The notes: generated from the letters alone by a model not told the origin. 64,000 nucleotides of DNA from Vibrio penaeicida (GCF_019977755.1 NZ_AP025144.1:496001-560000), one strand, 5' to 3'; counted from the first letter of the stretch, positions 18,336 through 27,454 are shown. A program made the numbers and translations.

Positions 18336-18641
18336 ATGAAAAGGATATTGCTTTGCTGCAGCGCAGGTATGTCTACGAGTATGCTAGTTAAGAAAATGGA
18401 AGCAGCCGCAACGGAACAAGGGGTTGAATGCAAGATAGATGCGTTGTCTGTCAGTGCATTTGAAGGTGAAATTCAAAACTACGACGTTTGTCTTCTTGGT
18501 CCACAAGTCCGTTTCCAGTTGGAGGAAATGAAGAAGGTGACGGATCAGCATGGTATTAACATCGCTGCGATACCTCCTCAAACCTACGGAATGATGAAAG
18601 GTGATGAAGTCTTAAAACAAGCACTCTCACTGATTAAGTAA
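18336..18641 (+). CDS. PTS lactose/cellobiose-type IIB component
   Basis: A 101-residue cytoplasmic phosphocarrier of the lactose/cellobiose/chitobiose PTS family. The phospho-cysteine loop C-S-A-G-M-S-T-S (Cys8) and L-L-G-P-Q-V-R-F-Q-L-E are intact. It passes phosphate from IIA to the incoming disaccharide at IIC. CTGGAGTGAATT before the ATG is a good ribosome site. First gene of an operon IIB-IIC-IIA-GH4-deacetylase. The same gene set in V. cholerae (VC1281-VC1286 region) was annotated as cellobiose uptake and later tied to the glucosamine dimer from chitosan. Substrate here could be (GlcN)2, chitobiose or cellobiose. Confidence 0.92.
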   Translation: MKRILLCCSAGMSTSMLVKKMEAAATEQGVECKIDALSVSAFEGEIQNYDVCLLGPQVRFQLEEMKKVTDQHGINIAAIPPQTYGMMKGDEVLKQALSLIK

Positions 18642-18726
18642 AACGAATTTAATTTAAGCCTTATAAAACCTGATTATATTAATTAATCGGGGAGGGGCTC
18701 TTATATCCAAAATATGGGTTTTAATT

Positions 18727-20061
18727 ATGAAGATTTATGAAGCAATGATGAAAGTTGTAGAACAACATATTGCGCCCTTGGCTGCAAAAGTTGGCGCACA
18801 ACGGCATGTTAGGGCAATGAGAGACGGTTTTATTGTCGCGATGCCTTTTATTATTGTCGGAAGCTTTATTTTAATTTTTGCATTTCCACCATTTGATCAA
18901 GACACCACGAATGGATTTGGGCGTGCTTGGCTTAATTTTGCGTCGACGCATTTCGACACCATTATGATGCCTCATTTTATGTCGATGGCCCTGATGGGGT
19001 TATTTGTATCTATGGGGGTAGCTTACAGTTTAGCGAAGTCGTACGGAATGGATGGCATTACCAGTGCTGCCCTCGCGTTAATGAGCTTTTTACTGGTAGC
19101 AGCTCCTGCAAAAGAAGGCATGCTATCCATGCAATACCTTGGTGGTACGGGAGTGTTTACTGCCGTACTTTCTGGGTTCTTTGCTGTAGAGCTGTATCGC
19201 GTAATGAAGAAATACAACATTACGATCCGAATGCCAGAACAGGTTCCGCCTGCTATTCAACGATCTTTTGAAGTGCTACTGCCAGTATTGGTTGTATTCC
19301 TAACGTTGTACCCACTCAGTATTTGGTTGCAAACACAGCACGATATGTTGCTTCCTCAAGCGATTATGGAAGCGTTCAAGCCATTGGTGAGTGCTTCAAA
19401 TACACTGCCAGCCATTATCGGCGCTTTACTGTTGTGCCAGCTATTATGGTTTGCTGGTATTCACGGCGCGGCCATTGTCGTTGGTTTACTTGGTCCTATT
19501 TTCCTCACGAACCTTACCGTTAACATTGAAGCATTTGTTGCAGGTGAAGAAGTACCTAACGTCTTTACTCAGCCATTCTGGGATTTCTACATCTTTATTG
19601 GCGGCTCTGGCGCGACGTTGGCGTTAGTTGCGTTGATGTCATTCAGCCGCTCCGCTCACCTGAAAAGTCTGGGAAGAATGAGTGCGGTTCCCGGCTTATT
19701 CCAAATCAACGAGCCGGTTATTTTTGGTAGCCCAATAGTTATGAACCCAACACTGTTCTTACCGTTTGTTGTTGTGCCAATCATTAATGCAACGATTGCG
19801 TATATTGCTGTCCATACCGGCTTTGTTGGTATGGGGGTTGCGACAATGCCATGGACGACGCCAGCCATCATAGGCGCATCTTGGGGAGCGGGCTGGACAT
19901 TAACACCCGTGCTTCTCGTTGCCGTGCTGTTTGTTATCGATATCGTTCTTTATTACCCGTTCTTCAAAATATTTGAGCGCGAGCTTCTTGCCCAAGAAGA
20001 GCAGTCTGAAACACCAGAAGAATCAGCAACACCTGCTCGTGGAGAAGGTGTCACCGCTTAA
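18727..20061 (+). CDS. PTS lactose/cellobiose-type IIC permease
   Basis: A 444-residue inner-membrane transporter with about 10 helices. The family blocks M-R-D-G-F-I-V-A-M-P-F-I-I-V-G-S (near residue 31), W-F-A-G-I-H-G-A (substrate region, about 238) and F-Q-I-N-E-P-V-I-F-G-S-P-I-V-M-N-P (about 328, holding the catalytic Glu) are intact. It moves and phosphorylates a beta-linked disaccharide. The hydrophilic tail after residue 420 (E-E-Q-S-E-T-P-E-E-S-A-T-P) is a likely disordered extension. The 85-base gap after IIB contains AT-rich sequence and GGGGAGGGG at 18690, with no convincing terminator. Confidence 0.93.
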   Translation: MKIYEAMMKVVEQHIAPLAAKVGAQRHVRAMRDGFIVAMPFIIVGSFILIFAFPPFDQDTTNGFGRAWLNFASTHFDTIMMPHFMSMALMGLFVSMGVAYSLAKSYGMDGITSAALALMSFLLVAAPAKEGMLSMQYLGGTGVFTAVLSGFFAVELYRVMKKYNITIRMPEQVPPAIQRSFEVLLPVLVVFLTLYPLSIWLQTQHDMLLPQAIMEAFKPLVSASNTLPAIIGALLLCQLLWFAGIHGAAIVVGLLGPIFLTNLTVNIEAFVAGEEVPNVFTQPFWDFYIFIGGSGATLALVALMSFSRSAHLKSLGRMSAVPGLFQINEPVIFGSPIVMNPTLFLPFVVVPIINATIAYIAVHTGFVGMGVATMPWTTPAIIGASWGAGWTLTPVLLVAVLFVIDIVLYYPFFKIFERELLAQEEQSETPEESATPARGEGVTA

Positions 20062-20118
20062 CTAATTGTATTTGGAGCCTGGCGACGGCTCGTCAGGCTC
20101 TAGAATTTGGAGAGAAAA

Positions 20119-20430
20119 ATGGAACAAGAAGCAGTTGTAATGGACATTATCTGTAATGCAGGTGAAGCCAGAAGTTTATGTTTTGAAGCGCTTGCAAAGG
20201 CGAGAGCGGGTGAATTGAGCCACGCCAAATCTTCTCTAATTCAGGCAAAAGAATGCTTGAACCAAGCACACCTTACTCAAACTCAACTTATCGAAGCGGA
20301 TCAAGGTGAGGGGAAAGTACCAATGACATTGGTCATGGTACATGCCCAAGACCATTTAATGACAACAATATTGGCACATGAAATGGCAACAGAAATGGTT
20401 GCACTTCACGAACAGTTGGCAAAAAGGTAG
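20119..20430 (+). CDS. PTS lactose/cellobiose-type IIA component
   Basis: A 103-residue all-helical trimeric phosphocarrier. The phospho-histidine motif V-H-A-Q-D-H-L-M-T (first His at residue 75 by this start) and the N-terminal I-C-N-A-G-E-A-R-S family block are intact. It receives phosphate from HPr and hands it to the IIB cysteine. ATG 20119 is preceded by GGAGAGAAAA; a TTG at 20107 would overlap that site. It lies between the IIC and phospho-glycosidase genes. Confidence 0.92.
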   Translation: MEQEAVVMDIICNAGEARSLCFEALAKARAGELSHAKSSLIQAKECLNQAHLTQTQLIEADQGEGKVPMTLVMVHAQDHLMTTILAHEMATEMVALHEQLAKR

Positions 20431-20439
20431 GAAATGATC

Positions 20440-21759
20440 ATGGCTAGAAAGGCTCTGAAACTTGCGATTATTGGTGGGGGGAGTAGCTATACCCCTGAAT
20501 TGGTAGAAGGCGTCCTCACTCGCATCGATCGTTTGCCTGTGAGAGAAATCCATTTTGTTGATGTTGAAGAAGGGCAAGAGAAACTTGAAATCATCGCTGC
20601 ACTTTCAAAGCGCATGGTTGAAAAAGTAGGTGCAGATATTGAGATAAAAGCATCACTAGATCGAAGAAGCGCAATTAAAGATGCTGACTTTGTCATGACT
20701 CAATTTCGAGTAGGTGGGCTTCAAGCTCGGGCGAATGACGAAAGAATTCCACTGAAATACGATGTTATAGGGCAGGAAACCACTGGACCAGGGGGATTTG
20801 CTAAGGCGCTAAGAACTATCCCTGTGATATTGGATATATGTCGAGACATCGAAGAGCTGGCGCCCAACGCTTGGATGTTGAATTTTACAAACCCTGCTGG
20901 GTTGGTCACTGAAGCTGTGCAGCGACACACCAACGTAAAAAGCATCGGGCTGTGCAATGTACCGGTTTCCATGAAAATGATGGTCGCAGAGATGATGGAT
21001 TGTCAGCCAGACGATCTTCAACTGGAATTTGCAGGGTTAAACCACCTTGTTTGGGTCCATCAAGTTTGGCTCCATGGCGAAGACATCACCGAAACCGTAT
21101 TAGAGAAAGTGGGGGATGGCGCCAACTTCAGTATGAAAAACATTTTTGAAGAACCTTGGGATCCCGATTTCTTATATGCCTTAGGTGTTATTCCTTGTCC
21201 GTATCATCGCTACTTTTACCAAACAGAAGCAATGCTAGAAGAAGAAAAGCAATCAGCTGAAGAAATTGGTACCCGCGCAGAGCAAGTTATGCAAACGGAA
21301 AAAGAACTGTTTGAACTTTATCGTGATGTCAATCTCGCTCATAAACCAGAGCAATTGGAGCAACGAGGTGGCGCGTATTATTCTGATGCTTCTCTCAATC
21401 TTGTTGATGCGATTTACAATAACCTGAACGCAGTACATGTTGTCAATGTTCGAAATAATGGGACGATTCACACATTGCCGGACGATGCGGTGATTGAATG
21501 CAGTGCGGTTGTGGGAAGCTTTGGTGCGAAACCTCTAACTGTCGGTCCATTTCCAGCTGAAATTCGCGGTTTGATACATCAAGTAAAAGCGTATGAAGAA
21601 CTTACCGTCGAAGCGGCAGTGTCAGGCAGTTATGAGAAAAGTCTAATGGCATTAGCAAACAACCCACTGGTTCCTGATATTGCGAAAGCAAAAGCGATAT
21701 TGGATGAAATATTACAAACTAACAAACCGTATTTGCCTCAATTTAAGGAGGCACTTTAG
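20440..21759 (+). CDS. 6-phospho-beta-glucosidase/chitobiase, GH family 4
   Basis: A 439-residue NAD- and metal-dependent glycosidase. The NAD loop I-I-G-G-G-S-S-Y-T-P-E, then G-Q-E-T-T-G-P-G-G-F, M-L-N-F-T-N-P-A-G, G-L-C-N-V-P (metal Cys), G-L-N-H-L-V-W (metal His) and the following A-L-G-V-I-P-C-P-Y-H-R-Y-F-Y are intact. GH4 enzymes cleave the phosphorylated disaccharide delivered by the PTS through oxidation at C3 and elimination, releasing a 6-phosphosugar. ATG 20440 has AGGAA at a better distance than ATG 20434. It overlaps the IIA ribosome region and is surely co-transcribed. The pairing with a ChbG-like deacetylase favours an amino-sugar substrate over cellobiose. Confidence 0.92.
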   Translation: MARKALKLAIIGGGSSYTPELVEGVLTRIDRLPVREIHFVDVEEGQEKLEIIAALSKRMVEKVGADIEIKASLDRRSAIKDADFVMTQFRVGGLQARANDERIPLKYDVIGQETTGPGGFAKALRTIPVILDICRDIEELAPNAWMLNFTNPAGLVTEAVQRHTNVKSIGLCNVPVSMKMMVAEMMDCQPDDLQLEFAGLNHLVWVHQVWLHGEDITETVLEKVGDGANFSMKNIFEEPWDPDFLYALGVIPCPYHRYFYQTEAMLEEEKQSAEEIGTRAEQVMQTEKELFELYRDVNLAHKPEQLEQRGGAYYSDASLNLVDAIYNNLNAVHVVNVRNNGTIHTLPDDAVIECSAVVGSFGAKPLTVGPFPAEIRGLIHQVKAYEELTVEAAVSGSYEKSLMALANNPLVPDIAKAKAILDEILQTNKPYLPQFKEAL

Positions 21760-21789
21760 CCCGTGTGATGGCAGAAGTAGGAGGACAGT

Positions 21790-22530
21790 ATGCACGTAAT
21801 TTTCAATGCAGATGATTTTGGTTTAACTCATGGAGTAAACCAAGGAATCAAAGACGCTCATTTAAAAGGTGTCGTGAATTCAACAACTCTTATGGTCGGA
21901 ATGAGTGCCGACAAAGAAGCGGTAGAAATGGCAAAAGCGTTACCGAATTTAAAAGTAGGGATTCATCTACGTTTTACGGCAGGAAAGCCACTAACAAATA
22001 TGCCAAATCTGTTAGGTGAAGATGAGTGCTTTCCTGTTCAACCCGACTTTTGGTCGCGTAGGGACTTTTGCGCAGATGCGGTGGAATCAGAAGTACGGGC
22101 TCAGCTTCGATATTTCGATGAATTAGGGCTGACATTAAGTCATATTGATAGCCATCATCATGCGCATCGACATCCTCAAATACTGCCTATTGTTGAACGA
22201 ATCGCTGCTGAACGAGGTGTTCCATTGAGGGAACAGTCTATTGATGGAGTTCGGTATCAATTTACTGACAAGTTTTTTGATGACACCGTTTCAATGGATG
22301 CATTACTTTCCTTAATTGCGACCTATAAAGATCGTTGTGATGTCCTTGAAGTGATGTGTCACCCAGCAAGGATAGATGAACATCTCGAACAGATATCCAG
22401 CTACGTGATTCCAAGAGAAAAAGAACGAACGGTTCTAACCGACCCGCAACTCACATCTTCACTAAAAGATATGGGGGTAACGGTTTCTGATTACTCTGCC
22501 GTTGCGTTGGTGGTGGAGTCCACCCAGTAA
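21790..22530 (+). CDS. chbG: ChbG/YdjC-family carbohydrate deacetylase
   Basis: A 246-residue metal-dependent deacetylase. The opening N-A-D-D-F-G-L-T-H-G-V-N-Q-G-I (catalytic and metal Asp pair), H-I-D-S-H-H-H-A-H (metal His) and V-M-C-H-P-A-R are the YdjC signatures. In E. coli, ChbG removes one acetyl group from chitobiose-6-phosphate so that the GH4 enzyme and the regulator can act. Last gene of the PTS operon, 30 bases after the glycosidase, with AGGAGGACAGT as ribosome site. Its presence argues that the operon handles acetylated or partly acetylated chitin dimers. Confidence 0.9.
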   Translation: MHVIFNADDFGLTHGVNQGIKDAHLKGVVNSTTLMVGMSADKEAVEMAKALPNLKVGIHLRFTAGKPLTNMPNLLGEDECFPVQPDFWSRRDFCADAVESEVRAQLRYFDELGLTLSHIDSHHHAHRHPQILPIVERIAAERGVPLREQSIDGVRYQFTDKFFDDTVSMDALLSLIATYKDRCDVLEVMCHPARIDEHLEQISSYVIPREKERTVLTDPQLTSSLKDMGVTVSDYSAVALVVESTQ

Positions 22531-22538
22531 AATAAAGT

Positions 22539-22602
22539 AGCTGCCACTTTGGAACCCCCTAAACCTTAATTCCAATGTTTGAATCTGGCAGCTTGCTTTT
22601 TT
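22539..22602 (+). terminator. Terminator of the PTS operon
   Basis: A long imperfect stem begins AGCTGCCA (22539) and closes with TGGCAGCT (22586-22593), followed by TGCTTTTTT. It lies just past the deacetylase stop and separates the operon from the LacI-type gene. Confidence 0.7.
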
Positions 22603-22664
22603 CTCAGTTAGATTGAGTCACATTAGGTCAACCGACCCTAGTTTTAAAAGGAAATCGAGAAAGC

Positions 22665-23666
22665 ATGGCGAGAATCAAAGACGTTGCTTTGTTGGCTGGC
22701 GTAAACCGCTCTACCGTCTCTAGGATCATTAACGGTGAAGGGAAATTTAGAGAAGAAACAAAAAGGAAAGTCGAGCAAGCGATGGCAGAGCTTAACTATC
22801 GTCCTAGTGCGATAGCACGCTCTTTGGCGACCGCCTCAAGCAACATGACAGGGCTACTTGTCACATTTTACACTGGTGGCTTCTTCGGAGAGATGATGGA
22901 CCAAGTGCAAAATGAACTTGATAAGCACAAGAAGTTTTTAATCACCGCTCAAGGGCATCACAGTGCAGAAGGCGAGCGAGAAGCGATACAACGCTTTCAT
23001 GACTTAAGGTGTGAAGGATATGTGCTTCACAGTCGCTATATGAGTGATGAAGAGCTGCGAGAGCTTGCAACACTACCCACACCATTTGTGTTGCTTGATC
23101 GTTTTGTTGAAGGGCTAGAAGACAGGTGCATCACCTTTGATCATGAAGACGCGGCATTTATTGCCACATCACATTTAATCGAAAATGGGCACACATGCAT
23201 AGGCTGTATTGCTGGACCAAGTGAACGGGTCAGTGCTAAGAAGCGATTATCTGGATTTATAAAGGCGATGGATTCTCGAACTATTTCGTGGAGCGATAGT
23301 TTGATAGTAGAAGGAGATTACGGGCGTGAAAGCGGCTACTTAGCGGCGAAAAAACTCGTATCTCAAAACCCAGATCTGACGGCTGTATTTTGTACGAGTG
23401 AGGAAATGACAAGTGGTGCTATGCAGTATTTTCATGAAAATGAAATTCGAGTGCCTCAAGACATTTCTATAGTCAGTTTTGATAGCGTTTACGTTTGCGA
23501 AAGCTTTTATCCAACCGTTTCATCTGTTCAATTCCCAATTAGTAAAATGGCACGCTCTGCGGTAGAAATTCTAACAGCCAAAATTCAGGGGAAAGAAACC
23601 AGTGCCGCACAAGAGTTTGAGCCTGAATTGATCCGAAGAAAAAGTGTTTCTCCCCTCCAAGCATAA
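22665..23666 (+). CDS. LacI-family transcriptional repressor
   Basis: A 333-residue regulator. The N-terminal LacI helix-turn-helix R-I-K-D-V-A-L-L-A-G-V-N-R-S-T-V-S-R-I-I and hinge helix Y-R-P-S-A-I-A-R-S-L-A are followed by a periplasmic-binding-type sensor domain (residues 60-330) with V-L-L-D-R-F, G-C-I-A-G-P and S-I-V-S-F-D-S. It follows the PTS operon on the same strand but behind a terminator, so it probably has its own promoter. A near-palindrome TAGGTC-AAC-CGACCCTA just upstream (22624-22640) may be an autoregulatory site. It most likely represses the PTS operon through the 18257 palindrome. E. coli uses the AraC-type ChbR for the equivalent role. Confidence 0.9.
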   Translation: MARIKDVALLAGVNRSTVSRIINGEGKFREETKRKVEQAMAELNYRPSAIARSLATASSNMTGLLVTFYTGGFFGEMMDQVQNELDKHKKFLITAQGHHSAEGEREAIQRFHDLRCEGYVLHSRYMSDEELRELATLPTPFVLLDRFVEGLEDRCITFDHEDAAFIATSHLIENGHTCIGCIAGPSERVSAKKRLSGFIKAMDSRTISWSDSLIVEGDYGRESGYLAAKKLVSQNPDLTAVFCTSEEMTSGAMQYFHENEIRVPQDISIVSFDSVYVCESFYPTVSSVQFPISKMARSAVEILTAKIQGKETSAAQEFEPELIRRKSVSPLQA

Positions 23667-23781
23667 AGGCTGTGAATAGACGCTTGATTCAAGAAAGAAA
23701 TGATAAAAGTAGGTAAAGCAATAACATCCCATTCTTAGACTATAGTTAAAACTGCACATTCATTAATTTGGGGAGAATTCA

Positions 23782-24606
23782 ATGGATCAAGCGAACTTAT
23801 TATCAAGAATAAATGAATTGCCTAAAATTCGAAAAGTCTTACAGGAACTTGTCGAGATGGTGAATCGAGACGAAGTAGACCTGATGGAGCTTTCACAAAA
23901 AATTGCCATGGAACAGGTAGTCTCCGCACGTATTTTAAGGTTAGCTAACTCCGTTCACTTTGGACGAAGCAGAACGGTCGCTTCAATCGATGAAGCTGTT
24001 ATACGTTTAGGGACCGAACCGATCAGAACATTAGTCGTGGTATCAGTATTGACGAGCGCCTTCCCTAAATTTGAAACAATGGATGTGACTGAATATTGGA
24101 ACAACACATTTGAAGTTGCCACTATCGCGAGTAACATCGCGAAAGAAATTGGTCTAGAACCTAACCAAGTATTCACCGCAGGTATCCTTCATAATATAGG
24201 TGAACTAATGATTCATGCGTTAGCGCCGGAAGAAGCAAAGAAAATTCAAGAGCGGGTAAAAGAAGGTGAAGATGCAGAAACAGTGCAGCGTGACATTCTA
24301 GGAACTTCAGCCTGTGAGCTAGGTGCTAAACTGGCGACAGCGTGGAAGTTCGCACCTCAATTGGTTGATTCCATCGCTCACTGCCTCAACCCAGAAAAAG
24401 CGGAAGAAGAACCTAAAATTGCGTGGTCTCTGCATTTGGCGAGGCAAATAAATTTCGATTGGGATGATATTGAAGAGGAAGATGAACGGCTCGAATATAT
24501 TGAGTCAAACCAAGACGCAAAAGTACTGGGTTTATCAACCACTTTTGTACCCACTTTAGAAAATGTGAGAGGGCAAGGAAGGGATCTTGCCGCCCAAATG
24601 GTGTAA
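23782..24606 (+). CDS. HDOD-domain protein
   Basis: A 274-residue cytoplasmic protein with an HDOD domain at about residues 8-205 (L-P-K-I-R-K-V-L-Q-E-L, S-A-R-I-L-R-L-A-N-S, I-D-E-A-V-I-R-L-G, F-T-A-G-I-L-H-N-I-G-E-L). HDOD is a degenerate HD fold: the D of the catalytic pair is missing here (H-N), so it is probably a non-enzymatic signalling or scaffold module, often linked to c-di-GMP or stress pathways. GGGGAGAATTCA precedes the ATG. It is a single-gene unit ended by a clear terminator. Specific function unknown. Confidence 0.88.
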   Translation: MDQANLLSRINELPKIRKVLQELVEMVNRDEVDLMELSQKIAMEQVVSARILRLANSVHFGRSRTVASIDEAVIRLGTEPIRTLVVVSVLTSAFPKFETMDVTEYWNNTFEVATIASNIAKEIGLEPNQVFTAGILHNIGELMIHALAPEEAKKIQERVKEGEDAETVQRDILGTSACELGAKLATAWKFAPQLVDSIAHCLNPEKAEEEPKIAWSLHLARQINFDWDDIEEEDERLEYIESNQDAKVLGLSTTFVPTLENVRGQGRDLAAQMV

Positions 24607-24617
24607 CGAAATGTATT

Positions 24618-24643
24618 AAAGGGGTTTGGATACCCCTTTTTTT
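24618..24643 (+). terminator. Terminator after the HDOD gene
   Basis: GGGGTTTGGATACCCC stem with AAA before and seven T after, 12 bases past the stop. Confidence 0.85.
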
Positions 24644-24871
24644 CTTTATAATGTCAACGCTCAATTGGAGAGTACTCGCAAATTCTCCAACCAAATTAAG
24701 AGTGTTGAATGTGTAATAACATACTGAATATTATTCATAATGTTACCAAAATCAAACTAAGCGAACGTAATATAAAGCGCCATTAGAGCTTTTGTTCCTA
24801 ATAATGTTAGATTTGTCATTCTGCTCAATTCGTAGCGAAAAAAACGTAACTTAGGAATAAATCGATTCAGT

Positions 24872-26122
24872 GTGGCCAGTATAAAAATTACGGTCGATCG
24901 CATTCAGCCAGGTCTTCATGTCAGACTACCTGTGAATTGGAAAGATCACCCGTTTCTTCTCAATAGCTTTAAGATCAAATCCCAAGACCAAGTGGACATC
25001 ATTCGTCACTTGGGGATTAAGCACGTCTATATCAATCCACTTCAAAGTGATTCTGAACCATTACCTGCAAATGAAAGCTCAGACAACGTAGAGCAAGAAA
25101 GTGAACTTGAGCTAGCTAAGAAAAAAATGTGGGAAGAAAAACAAGCTCGAATTGAAAAGCTAAACGCCTACCGCAGGCGTGTAAGTAAATGCGAGAAAGA
25201 ATTCGAACGTTCCTTATCACAACTTCGATCTGTGATGAGTAAAATCCGCAATCGACCAGCTGATGCCGTTAATGAAGCCACCATTATGGTGGACGAAATT
25301 GTCGACAAACTCTTGGCGGATAACAACGTTACACTGCATCTAATGAGTGGGAAGAGTAAGTTCCAAGATATTTACTTTCATTCTCTGAACGTTGCAGTTA
25401 TTGCAATGATGATCAGTAAAAGCAAAGGATTCAAAGCCGAGCAAATCAAAGACATTGCATTTGGTGCTCTGTTCCACGATATGGGTAAAGTGCGAGTGCC
25501 ATCTGCAATAATCAATAAGAAAACCAAATTGTTGGCACCGGAAGTGAATTACCTGAAGCTCCACACTAAGTATGGTCTGGAAATAGCAGAAAAAATTGAA
25601 GATTTCCCTTCGAGTGCCAAACGCATCATTACTCAACACCATGAGTGTGTCGATGGTAGTGGCTATCCGGATGGGTTAAAGGGCGACCAAATTGATGCGT
25701 ATGCGCAGATAGTAGCACTTTCTAATGCCTATGATAATTTATGTCACCCAAGAATAGAGGCAGAGCAGAAGATTCCATTCAGTGCGTTGTCTCATCTCTA
25801 TAAGAAATGTAAACATCTATATAATAATGAAAACCTGAATATTCTCATCAAGTTTATGGGAGTGTATCCACCAGGAACCGTCGTCCAGTTGTCTAATGAA
25901 ATGGTTGGGTTGGTCATTTCTGTTAACGCCCAGAATATTCTCTACCCGAACGTATTACTTTATGATTCTAACGTGCCTCGAAATCAGGCGCCTATCCTTG
26001 ATCTTGCAGACAGCGATCTGAAAATTGTTTCTGCTATATTGCCGAACAAGCTTCCAGACAAGGTTAGGGAATACTTAAATCCAAGGACTCGGATATCTTA
26101 TTACTTTGAGAATGACGCATGA
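24872..26122 (+). CDS. HD-GYP domain protein, predicted c-di-GMP phosphodiesterase
   Basis: A 416-residue protein. The N-terminal 130 residues form a DUF3391 domain (I-x-V-D-R-I-Q-P-G-L-H-V-R-L...I-K-H-V-Y-I-N-P). The HD-GYP core follows: H-S-L-N-V-A-V (about 172), A-L-F-H-D-M-G-K (HD pair, about 200) and H-H-E-C-V-D-G-S-G-Y-P-D-G-L-K-G near 256. The GYP signature is complete, so activity is plausible; the family splits c-di-GMP to pGpG and GMP. A charged helical stretch (residues 75-120) may be a coiled coil. GTG start with AGGAAT about 13 bases upstream is imperfect. Its neighbour, the HDOD protein, is also signalling-type but separated by a terminator. Confidence 0.92.
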   Translation: MASIKITVDRIQPGLHVRLPVNWKDHPFLLNSFKIKSQDQVDIIRHLGIKHVYINPLQSDSEPLPANESSDNVEQESELELAKKKMWEEKQARIEKLNAYRRRVSKCEKEFERSLSQLRSVMSKIRNRPADAVNEATIMVDEIVDKLLADNNVTLHLMSGKSKFQDIYFHSLNVAVIAMMISKSKGFKAEQIKDIAFGALFHDMGKVRVPSAIINKKTKLLAPEVNYLKLHTKYGLEIAEKIEDFPSSAKRIITQHHECVDGSGYPDGLKGDQIDAYAQIVALSNAYDNLCHPRIEAEQKIPFSALSHLYKKCKHLYNNENLNILIKFMGVYPPGTVVQLSNEMVGLVISVNAQNILYPNVLLYDSNVPRNQAPILDLADSDLKIVSAILPNKLPDKVREYLNPRTRISYYFENDA

Positions 26123-26312
26123 CGCCTTCTCAAAATGGCTACAAAATGGATGTATTGTAGTCACTAGTTTGTCATGTGTTTGACTTCAACCTTAGTTTTA
26201 AATGCAGACACTTGGCAAACGAAAGATGCTCTGATTTTATAACCATCTATATAGATGCTTGGATTCATAGCAACGAGACGTTGTGGAATCCTTTGTACAT
26301 TGGAGTGTAACT

Positions 26313-27113
26313 ATGCAGTCAACGACACAAACAGCAAAGCCAGAATACTTGCTCATGGCTTTGCGACAAACAATAAAAGATGAAGGCATTACCTACAATA
26401 CTTTGGCGCAGCAGCTTGGTGTGCCACTTTCATCTTTAAAAAGACATCTTCACAATTCTTCTATTCCCTTAGAAAAGTTACTGACCTACTGTGTGGGCGC
26501 TGGTATCAACCTTTCTGAACTTCACCAAGTCGCGCTTAAACTGCAATTCAAGAACGAGAACTTCTTCAATGAGATTCAAGATGACGTATTTTTTGAATTT
26601 CCTCAGCTATACGACTTCTACCGTGAACTTCGTCATAGAGAAAATGAGCTGCATCTTATGCAGGAAGAATACGGGCTGGATGATGCCTGTACCTATCTTT
26701 ATTTGAGAGCGTTAGAAATCCTAGGTCTGATTCAGTTAGGTGAAAGCAACCGTTTCTCCTTTATTGGTCCTTATCACTATCAAATGTCTAGCACTTCAAA
26801 GCTGGGAGTGCAATATCTAAAAAGTTTGAAACAGCAGGCGCTGGAAGCTAAAGACGCCGCAAAAGTGATATGTGGGCGAATGTATTTATCAGATGAACAG
26901 CTTGAAGCCATCGAAACTAAGTTAAATGAAGAGATTCTTCGGACACATAATGAAAACATGGAACACGGAAGAACCGAACCTCAACATTTACGCAATATGA
27001 TGTTCTTCGAAACGAAGTATAAGAAGGTACTTTTTTCTGATGGAATTGGCCCTTTACCTAATGATGTGCTCAATCGGGTCAAAAATATGATCAGTGAAGA
27101 CGGAAATCTTTGA
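26313..27113 (+). CDS. Helix-turn-helix (XRE-like) transcriptional regulator
   Basis: A 266-residue protein. A helix-turn-helix lies at residues 20-55 (Y-N-T-L-A-Q-Q-L-G-V-P-L-S-S-L-K-R-H-L), the XRE/Cro type, with R-x-x-H-N as recognition helix end. The rest is helical and charged without a recognised sensor domain. Start at ATG 26313, preceded by GGAGTGTAACT; a GTG at 26283 is weaker. It stands alone between the HD-GYP gene and the rRNA operon. Similar orphan regulators are widespread in vibrios; targets unknown. Confidence 0.8.
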   Translation: MQSTTQTAKPEYLLMALRQTIKDEGITYNTLAQQLGVPLSSLKRHLHNSSIPLEKLLTYCVGAGINLSELHQVALKLQFKNENFFNEIQDDVFFEFPQLYDFYRELRHRENELHLMQEEYGLDDACTYLYLRALEILGLIQLGESNRFSFIGPYHYQMSSTSKLGVQYLKSLKQQALEAKDAAKVICGRMYLSDEQLEAIETKLNEEILRTHNENMEHGRTEPQHLRNMMFFETKYKKVLFSDGIGPLPNDVLNRVKNMISEDGNL

Positions 27114-27224
27114 TTTATCCACAGGTAAGTGTGGGTAAATTGTGTGAATAAAGGGGGTAAAATTGGATTCGTATAAAAGTTGTTCGTACGGCTCTTTATT
27201 TCCAAAAAAATGTCTTTTTAGTAT

Positions 27225-27251
27225 TGCCAACTTCAAATAACTCCCTATAAT
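27225..27251 (+). promoter_or_regulatory. Upstream promoter of rRNA operon 1
   Basis: TTGCCA (27225-27230) and a perfect TATAAT (27246-27251) are separated by 15 bases, with a GC-rich discriminator GCCGCCTC after the -10 and T/A-rich sequence (TTTCCAAAAAAATG) upstream like an UP element. The short spacer is unusual but the GC discriminator is the hallmark of stringent rrn promoters. Confidence 0.6.
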
Positions 27252-27374
27252 GCCGCCTCACTGACACGGCAGACGCCACAAGGCTTCAGCGGTAAATGTC
27301 AGTTAGGCTTCTGGCTCAAAAATGGATAATTTGTTTCTCCTTTGAAAAAAGAGAAATTAAAAAAGAAAAAGTGT

Positions 27375-27402
27375 TTGACACTGATAATTATCTCGCTAGA
27401 AT
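27375..27402 (+). promoter_or_regulatory. Second promoter of rRNA operon 1
   Basis: TTGACA (27375) and TAGAAT (27397) with a 16-base spacer, AAAAAGAAAAAG upstream as an UP-like tract, and a GC-rich start region (GACCGCCTC). Tandem rrn promoters are normal in gammaproteobacteria. Confidence 0.75.
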
Positions 27403-27443
27403 GACCGCCTCTTCGCAAGGAAGCTTAGCGACTTACGAAGAAA

Positions 27444-27454
27444 GCTCTTTAACA
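27444..27454 (+). promoter_or_regulatory. boxA antitermination site, rrn operon 1 leader
   Basis: GCTCTTTAACA matches the boxA consensus bound by NusB/NusE. Repeated at 29489, 32990 and 35253, once in each leader and each 16S-23S spacer. Confidence 0.85.

Noticed and set aside
18642..18726. Possible terminator between the PTS IIB and IIC genes
   Set aside because: The TAATTAAT and GGGGAGGGG pieces do not form a stable stem followed by T run.
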